Assembly: GCF_017565645.3 (NCBI RefSeq)
Contig: NZ_CP086136.1
Span: 9,965,501-10,029,500, forward strand
Direction: 5' to 3'
Source of the DNA: Bradyrhizobium barranii subsp. barranii
GTDB lineage: Bacteria; Pseudomonadota; Alphaproteobacteria; Rhizobiales; Xanthobacteraceae
DNA length: 64,000 bases
Shown: piece after piece, positions 58,726 to 64,000 of the stretch
How the letters are laid out: each line of letters starts with the position of its first letter
Position numbering within the stretch: the first letter of the stretch is position 1
Translations under genes and position numbers: made by a program
Notes under the pieces: model-generated
Told to the model about the DNA's origin: nothing
Database searches by the model: none
Seen by the model: only the letters and a program-made list of their open reading frames with translations

Positions 58726-59183
58726 CCGGCATGTTGTCGTGACCCGACAACAACAGAGATCATCGTCCGCCGGTCCCTACTTGACCTGTGAAAGCTGGTG
58801 CCAGATCGTCCGTGCCGCAAGAGGCGGGTCAACATCCAACGAAGGCCTCAAGGGCTACCGCAGGGCGGGTAGAAATAATCTTCCCCATCTCCCGAGATGG
58901 CCTTCGGGGACCGGCAGCAGAGCGGCCTTGCTCTGACCGTCGCCGTGCCGGCCAACGAACGTCCCCTGTTGGCCCGAATGCGAAGTCCAGATCGGTCACG
59001 GTTGGTCCGGTAGTAAGGGCACGCCGGCAGCGGGCTCACCCAGCGCGTAGCAGACGCGATTGACCCGAAGGCGACAGATCCCCATTGCGGCCTGCTCGTG
59101 TACAGCTCGCCAATTGTCGGTTAGGTTCCGGCGTTGTCGTGTGCCGCGCGTAGCTGATCCTCCAGCAGGCCTGGGAGTTGGTC
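58726..59183. other. 458-bp spacer
   Basis: No convincing gene. It contains a partial family 1 tail at about 59051-59078 (GACGCGATTGACCCGAAGGC). It must hold promoters for the leftward ndvC-like gene and the rightward iron-sulfur gene. Confidence 0.45.
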
Positions 59184-60555
59184 ATGCAGCCGATGAACGA
59201 GGTCCCCTTCGAGACGTCCCTGGCTGAATATGCCGAAGACATGCTCGACGCCTGTACACGATGCGGGAAATGCGTCGAGGCCTGTCCGAGTGTCGAGCCG
59301 GCCGGCATCTCGCGGACGACAAAGTCCGAAGACATCATCGGCGGCATTCGCGAGCTGGTCCGTACCGGCAACGGCCCGGAAGCGTCGCGCAAATGGGCGC
59401 AGTCCTGCATGCGGAGCGGGGCATGCATCAAGGCGTGCATATGGCGTCAATCCGCGTTTCCTGCTGAGCATGGCGCGGCTTGGCATCGCGAAGTCGGACA
59501 ATGAGCTTGCCGAACGGCGCCGGCGGGGTGTCGAGAGGTATCGCGACGGCAGTCGTGGCGTGAACGCGCTTTCGCGCCTGCAACTCGATACGGACGTGCT
59601 CGAACGACTGGGTCAGAGATCGGCGTCGGTCGCCACGCCCGTTGAAGCGCCGGATTTCGTGTTTTACACCGGCTGCAATGTGCTCAAGACGCCGCACATC
59701 GCCTTGCTTGCCCTCGATATCATGGACGCGCTCGGCGTCAGTTACCAGGTGATGGGCGGGCCGAGCCATTGCTGCGGCATTCTCCAACTCAAGTCTGGCG
59801 ACGCAGAGATGGCCGGTCGTATGGGATCGAGTACGATGGAAAAGCTGTCGCACTCGAACTCGGGGCAGGTGATCTCCTGGTGCCCGTCGTGCTACGTCCA
59901 GTACACGGAGACCATCCTGCCAACGGTGGAGCGACAGCACGGGTCGCGCCCGTTCGAGATGAGCCCATTCATGCGCTTTCTCGGCGACCGGCTGGGGCAG
60001 CTCAAGCCGCACCTTCAGCGCAGGGTCGAAATGCGGGTCGCGCTGCACAGGCATCCCGGCGTGGCCGGCGTCGTGGAATCCGCAGCTGAGATCTTGACGG
60101 CGGTACCCGGTATCGAACTCGTCGATCTGAACCAGCCGGCGGTGGGTTTGCAGAGCGTGGATGTCGGCGCGCTTCCAAAGTACAAGCGCGAATTGCAACT
60201 TATGGAGCTTGAGGCGGCGCGCGATGCAGGTGTCGATGCACTGGTCGCGGTCTATCATTCCGATCATCGCGAACTGTGCGCGCACGAGCGCGACTGGCCA
60301 TTCCGTATCGTAAATATCCTTGAAGTGGTTGGCGAAAGCATGGGCCTGCATCGGCACGATCGCTACAAAGAGCTCAAGATCATGCAGGACGCCGACCAGA
60401 TCGTCGCCGACTGTAGCGACCTGATCGCAAAGCACTCGCTTGATCCCGGCAGTGCGCGTGACGTGGTGGTGAAGGTGTTGCTTGGCGACCAGCCGCTTCC
60501 CCTGAGGCGTGGCGCGCCCCCGGAGACGCGCGCCGGGGGCGTGGAGCCGTCGTAG
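59184..60555 (+). pseudogene. Iron-sulfur (HdrB/GlpC-like) protein gene with a frameshift
   Basis: ATG at 59184 with GGGAG upstream. First frame: MLDACTRCGKCVEACPSVEP (a 4Fe-4S CxxCxxCxxxCP set) and CMRSGACIKAC, then a shift at about 59440. Second frame: YGVNPRFLLSMARLG, DFVFYTGCNVLKTPHIALLA, MGGPSHCCGILQLKSGD (CCG motif), SWCPSCYVQYTETI, to a stop at 60553-60555. Read through, the protein is about 457 aa with one ferredoxin-like region and a cysteine-rich CCG domain, as in heterodisulfide-reductase-like electron-transfer proteins. One extra base (or two missing) breaks it; sequencing error is possible. Confidence 0.8.
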
Positions 60556-60747
60556 CAGCTTGACGTCACCTGTTGGCCCACCGCGCCGGTGAGCCCGGCG
60601 CAAACCGGAGGTCGCCGGCTGAGGGGTCAACCGACGCGACTGACCCCGAAGCCGGCTATTCCTCGACTGATCAATTTCCGTCAGGTGCTCTGCGCGGAAA
60701 GCCGACGACGCCCGTCAAGGACGTCGTTCTCCTGCCCCCGCACGGCT

Positions 60748-61622
60748 TCACGACGTCTTCTGCTTCGCCTGCACGTGTCGCGCGAAGTTGTCGAGGATGG
60801 CCTGCCAGCCGCCCTGCTGCTGCTCAACCGAGTGTGTCGGTTCGCTATCGAAGACAACGCGGACGACGACGCCCTTCGATCGTCTCTCCAATTGTGCAGG
60901 ATGCTCTTCATCAGGATCGTGTCGGCACCGCCCGGGACCTGCTCGAAGAAACTGCCGGCGACGAACCGGCAGCGATTGGCGATGCCAAGCCGCTCAAAAT
61001 GCGCCCGCGCTCCCGGCTCGCAGCGCGCGAGATCGAAGGCGATGCCCTCAAGATGCGGGTTGTGCTGGATCACGCCGCCGATCAATTCACCGGTGCCGCC
61101 ACCGAGGTCCATGACAATGCGCGCGGTCGCGAAGTCGTGCGCCGAAACGATCCTTGGAACGATGCTCCGCGTCAGGCTGACCATCGCGGCATTGAAGCGG
61201 CGGGTGAATTCCGGCGCATTGCTCGTCGCCGCATAGCGATCGTCGCCATCGCCGCGCAGCTCGCCCGCGCTCTTGCCGGAGCGAACCGATTCGACCAGTC
61301 CGAGCCAGGATTGCGCGAGCATCTCGCCCTCGAAGAGAACCCAATCCTTGAAGGAGGGGTCGGCGGTCTCGTCGAGCTGCCGGCCGAGCTCGGTCATGGC
61401 AAACCGGTCGCGGTCGGCCTGCCTGCATAGGCCAAGTGTCGTCAGGCCAACGAGCAATCTGCGCAGCGCACTTTCATCGGCAGACACCAGCCGGGCGAGC
61501 TCGGCCACCGATTTCGCCTCATCGCCGATGGCCTCGGCGAGATTCAGCTTCGCCGCCGCATAGATCACCGCGGTGATGCGATGCGACTGCACGAGATCAT
61601 GCACGGATGCCGGCCCGCTCAT
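60748..61622 (-). pseudogene. O-methyltransferase truncated and joined to an SRPBCC tail
   Basis: From 61622 the frame encodes a COMT-type SAM methyltransferase: dimerisation/winged-helix part (VHDLVQSHRITAVIYAAAKL), then the SAM-binding MDLGGGTGELIGGVIQHNPH and ILMKSILHNWRDD (catalytic-His region). After HNWRDD, near 60870, similarity ends. In another frame the sequence becomes VVVRVVFDSEPTHSVEQQQG, GWQAILDNFARHVQAKQKTS and a stop at 60748-60750, the C-terminus of an AHSA1/SRPBCC protein. A deletion probably joined two neighbouring genes. The methyltransferase lacks its last ~60 residues. Confidence 0.75.
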
Positions 61623-61646
61623 GTGTTGCCTCCTGTCAATGCCGGT

Positions 61647-62621
61647 TCAATCGGTCGGGACGAACCCCGTTGCCTGCACGATCGCCTTCCACCGGTCGGA
61701 TTCGGATGCGATCAGCCGGCCGAAGTCTTCCATGGCGATCGCGTCGGGCTCGACGGCCAGCTTTGCCATACCGGCCTTGACCTCGTCGGTGCGCAAGGCC
61801 GCCTGGATCGCGGTGTTGAGCTTATCGACGATCGGCGCCGGCGTCTTGGCCGGAACGAAGAACGCAAACCATGTGAGGTCCTCGAGCGACGGATATCCGG
61901 CCTCCCGCATTGTCGGCACCGCCGGAACAAACAGGCTGCGGCGCGGTCCGGTGGTCGCCAGCGCGCGAAGATCGCCGGATTGGACGAGCCCGAGCGAGCT
62001 GCCGATCGGCATGACGGTCGCGGCAATCACACCCTTGACCAGATCCTGAATCGCGCCACCGCCCTGATAGGGCACGTGAAGAAAATCGAAGCCGGCGGTG
62101 CGGCCCAGCGTCGTACCAAGAAAATGGAGCGAGGTTCCGGCGCCCGGCGAACCAAAGGTGGCGTGCTTCGGATTGGCGCGGCACCAGGCCACGAAGTCCG
62201 CCAGCGTCTTGACGTCGGCCGGCACGCTGGGACCGACCGTCAGCAATGTCGGGGTCGAGGCGACAGTCGACACAGGTGTGAAATCCCGCGGATAGTATCT
62301 CAGTGTCTTGTAGACGTGCGGAAAGAACATCATGAAGCCGAGCGGCGCGAACAGCATGACCGATCCGTCGGCGTCGGCGTTCTTCACCGCCTCCACCGCG
62401 ATGCGACCGGCCGCGCCCGGACGGGTCTCGACCACAATGGTTTCCGCATAGCCGCTCATCTGGCCGGCCACGAGCCGCGCCAACCCATCCTGCAGTCCGG
62501 GCGTGAAGCCCGTCAGGATATGCGCGGTTCTCGCGATCGGCTGTGCGAGCGCCCGCGGCGAAATATGCGCAGCGGCGAACGCGGCAGCGGCCGCCGACAA
62601 CACATCACGACGCGTGATCAT
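61647..62621 (-). CDS. Tripartite tricarboxylate transporter substrate-binding protein (TctC/Bug family)
   Basis: 324 aa from the ATG at 62621, Tat-like signal MITRRDVLSAAAAAFAAAHI. Family landmarks: ILTGFTPGLQDGLARLVAGQ, VETRPGAAGRIAVEAVKNAD, HATFGSPGAGTSLHFLGTTL, HVPYQGGGAIQDLVKGVIAA. Periplasmic capture of a carboxylate or similar compound; TctA and TctB genes are not adjacent, as usual for orphan Bug proteins. The next gene (methyltransferase remnant) starts 24 bp later on the same strand. Confidence 0.9.
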   Translation of the reverse strand: MITRRDVLSAAAAAFAAAHISPRALAQPIARTAHILTGFTPGLQDGLARLVAGQMSGYAETIVVETRPGAAGRIAVEAVKNADADGSVMLFAPLGFMMFFPHVYKTLRYYPRDFTPVSTVASTPTLLTVGPSVPADVKTLADFVAWCRANPKHATFGSPGAGTSLHFLGTTLGRTAGFDFLHVPYQGGGAIQDLVKGVIAATVMPIGSSLGLVQSGDLRALATTGPRRSLFVPAVPTMREAGYPSLEDLTWFAFFVPAKTPAPIVDKLNTAIQAALRTDEVKAGMAKLAVEPDAIAMEDFGRLIASESDRWKAIVQATGFVPTD

Positions 62622-62667
62622 CACCCGTTTCCCTGATCGAGCCCAGACCAAATGAGATCGCAGCATG

Positions 62668-63585
62668 CTACCTGGCCATCGCTGCGGTCTCTGGAGCCAT
62701 GGATGAGCCGGGTCGCACGAACACAAAACGGGATATCGCAGATATCTGCGCGTCCTCACGGCCATCCTGGCCGATCAGGATGAGGCCTGCTCCGCCATTC
62801 GCCACCGTCAGGACGACCGCTTCACCCGCCCACGTCCCGATAGGCTCCATCCCGATGGTGAGAAACTCACCGATCGGCTGGTCCAAATACTGGAGTCTCA
62901 GCTGGGGCGCGATTTCGGCGGGCGCCAGAGCAAGACCGAGCTGTTGTGCACGCGCATAGATTTCCCGCAGCGAAGCCTCGCCTTGAAAGCCGAGCTCGGC
63001 AACCGACACGGCAACAAGCTCAACCTCCGCCTTCTTGCGACTTAGGGTAAAGGCCGGTCGAGCGAGTATCTCATCAGCCGAGTTGCCGACGCCGCAGCCC
63101 ATTGCGCTCATCGCGCTGCGAAGAGCGAACGTGTCCGTGAATGTTCCTATCCGGATCGTCTTCCACGCCAGGACATCTGCAGCCGAGCTGATCGGAATCT
63201 CCGATCTGGGAGCCGGCGGGTCGACCTTGACCGCCAGCTGCCTCCGCAAACCATCCTGCGCAGTGCATTGAGCCTCGGCGCGATCTACGGAAATCAAGCT
63301 GAACAGGTTGACGACCAATAGGATCGCAAGCGCACTGCCAATGCGCCAGGGTGCCGGACGATCGGGCCTTGCGCGGCCTTGCTGCAAGGCAATGTAGTCA
63401 ATCTCGGCGCGCGTCGCGCCGAGATCAATCAGCTCCCGATCGCTGAGGGCACAGAGAGCGGTTTGTACCTTCAGTCGTCTTCGGCGCTTCTGCCAAGCGC
63501 TCCAGACCCGCAAGAAAAGGCTGGTCACTTGCTGCACGGGTGTGGCAGTCCGTCGCACCTGCGCAACGCCGTTGATGGTACTCAT
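62668..63585 (-). CDS. DUF1127 domain fused to a membrane-anchored unknown domain
   Basis: 305 aa. Residues 25-70 match DUF1127 (RVWSAWQKRRRRLKVQTALC, then ALSDRELIDLGATRAEID). A membrane helix follows (residues 81-102, WRIGSALAILLVVNLFSLIS), then an extracytoplasmic domain with IRIGTFTDTFALRSAMSAMG, VELVAVSVAELGFQGEASLR, LGLALAPAEIAPQLRLQYLD and ISRFVFVRPG. That second domain resembles an uncharacterised family found alone in other bacteria. DUF1127 is usually a small stand-alone protein, so the fusion is notable. Divergent from the regulator gene at 63739. Confidence 0.7.
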   Translation of the reverse strand: MSTINGVAQVRRTATPVQQVTSLFLRVWSAWQKRRRRLKVQTALCALSDRELIDLGATRAEIDYIALQQGRARPDRPAPWRIGSALAILLVVNLFSLISVDRAEAQCTAQDGLRRQLAVKVDPPAPRSEIPISSAADVLAWKTIRIGTFTDTFALRSAMSAMGCGVGNSADEILARPAFTLSRKKAEVELVAVSVAELGFQGEASLREIYARAQQLGLALAPAEIAPQLRLQYLDQPIGEFLTIGMEPIGTWAGEAVVLTVANGGAGLILIGQDGREDAQISAISRFVFVRPGSSMAPETAAMAR

Positions 63586-63738
63586 CGGCGATATCCCTTG
63601 GCGATACCTTTACCGAGGGCAGGATGTCAGGACTCCGCCGGGCACGCTTGACGTGCAGCTTACATTTTCCTGACCGGCGCCTTACTTTACGCCCCAGCAG
63701 GTGCAGAGGCGGCTTCATCCAACGACGGGAGTGGCAAC

Positions 63739-64000
63739 TTGCGCTATCTCTTCGATGAATACGTGCTCGACACGGATCGGCGCGAGCTGCATCGCGGGGC
63801 CGATGCTGTTTCCGTTGCGCCACAGGTCTTCGACATTCTCGACTACTTGATCGGCAACAGGGAGCGTGTCGTCAGCAAAGACGACCTCATGAACGCCATC
63901 TGGAAGGGGCGCATCGTATCGGAGGCCGCGCTTGCGACCCGCATCAATGGCGTCCGCACGGCAGTCGGCGATTGCGGGGAAGCGCAGCGCCTGATCAAGA
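63739..64000 (+). CDS. Winged-helix (CadC/OmpR-type) regulator, 3' end outside window
   Basis: Open to the window edge. Reads LRYLFDEYVLDTDRRELHRG, VAPQVFDILDYLIGNRERVV, then DDLMNAIWKGRIVSEAALAT with the recognition-helix pattern. Such N-terminal DNA-binding domains in Bradyrhizobium are often followed by cyclase or TPR domains. Start taken as TTG at 63739 with GGGAG seven bases upstream. About 87 residues visible. Confidence 0.8.
   Translation, partial: MRYLFDEYVLDTDRRELHRGADAVSVAPQVFDILDYLIGNRERVVSKDDLMNAIWKGRIVSEAALATRINGVRTAVGDCGEAQRLIK

Overview
The window looks like a chromosomal piece of a Bradyrhizobium-type alphaproteobacterium (Hyphomicrobiales). This is an inference from the very high GC, the pckA / chvI-chvG / hprK / EIIA-Man / HPr gene order, an NdvC-like GH17 glucan protein, IalB, PodJ-like and Omp25/31-like proteins, and the style of the intergenic palindromic repeats. 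No rRNA, tRNA, CRISPR array or intact insertion sequence was recognised.

Layout. 0-3.3 kb: minus-strand aa3 cytochrome oxidase cluster ctaC-ctaD-ctaB (ctaB runs off the left edge). 3.8-10.2 kb: ialB-like gene, tldD-lepB (4-base overlap), MmcQ/YjbR and nucleotidyltransferase genes, a LysR/EamA divergent pair with a clear palindromic operator, and an MBL-fold hydrolase. 10.4-16.9 kb: TIGR02186/TauE pair, a long PodJ-like Sel1 protein, an outer-membrane beta-barrel. 17-23.6 kb: PadR regulator, NTF2-like protein, and a beta-oxidation set (acyl-CoA dehydrogenase, thiolase, FadJ-type bifunctional enzyme). 23.9-32.3 kb: small membrane proteins, gstA/marR divergent pair, gshA, PAN-domain protein, glycogen phosphorylase, thioesterase. 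32.5-40.1 kb: pckA, a wrecked TPR-CHAT gene, a HugZ-like gene, then chvI-chvG-hprK-EIIA-HPr, which links envelope stress signalling to the nitrogen-type PTS and gluconeogenesis. 40.3-43.9 kb: GT39-type glycosyltransferase and lepA.

From 43.9 kb to the end the window looks accessory: long spacers, lower-GC genes, unknown ORFs, dispersed ~70-100 bp repeats, and several broken genes. An RND efflux pair sits here behind a perfect FixK/FNR-type box. Its adaptor is intact, but the permease gene is scrambled: five internal blocks are present, together the right total length, but reordered and partly inverted. A TPR-CHAT gene at 34.4-35.1 kb also carries an internal inversion, a methyltransferase at 60.7-61.6 kb is fused to the tail of an SRPBCC gene, and two more genes carry simple frameshifts.

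The most unusual thing seen is this micro-inversion and scrambling with short shared sequence at the joints, together with the repeat families in the same neighbourhood. The rest is ordinary chromosomal content.
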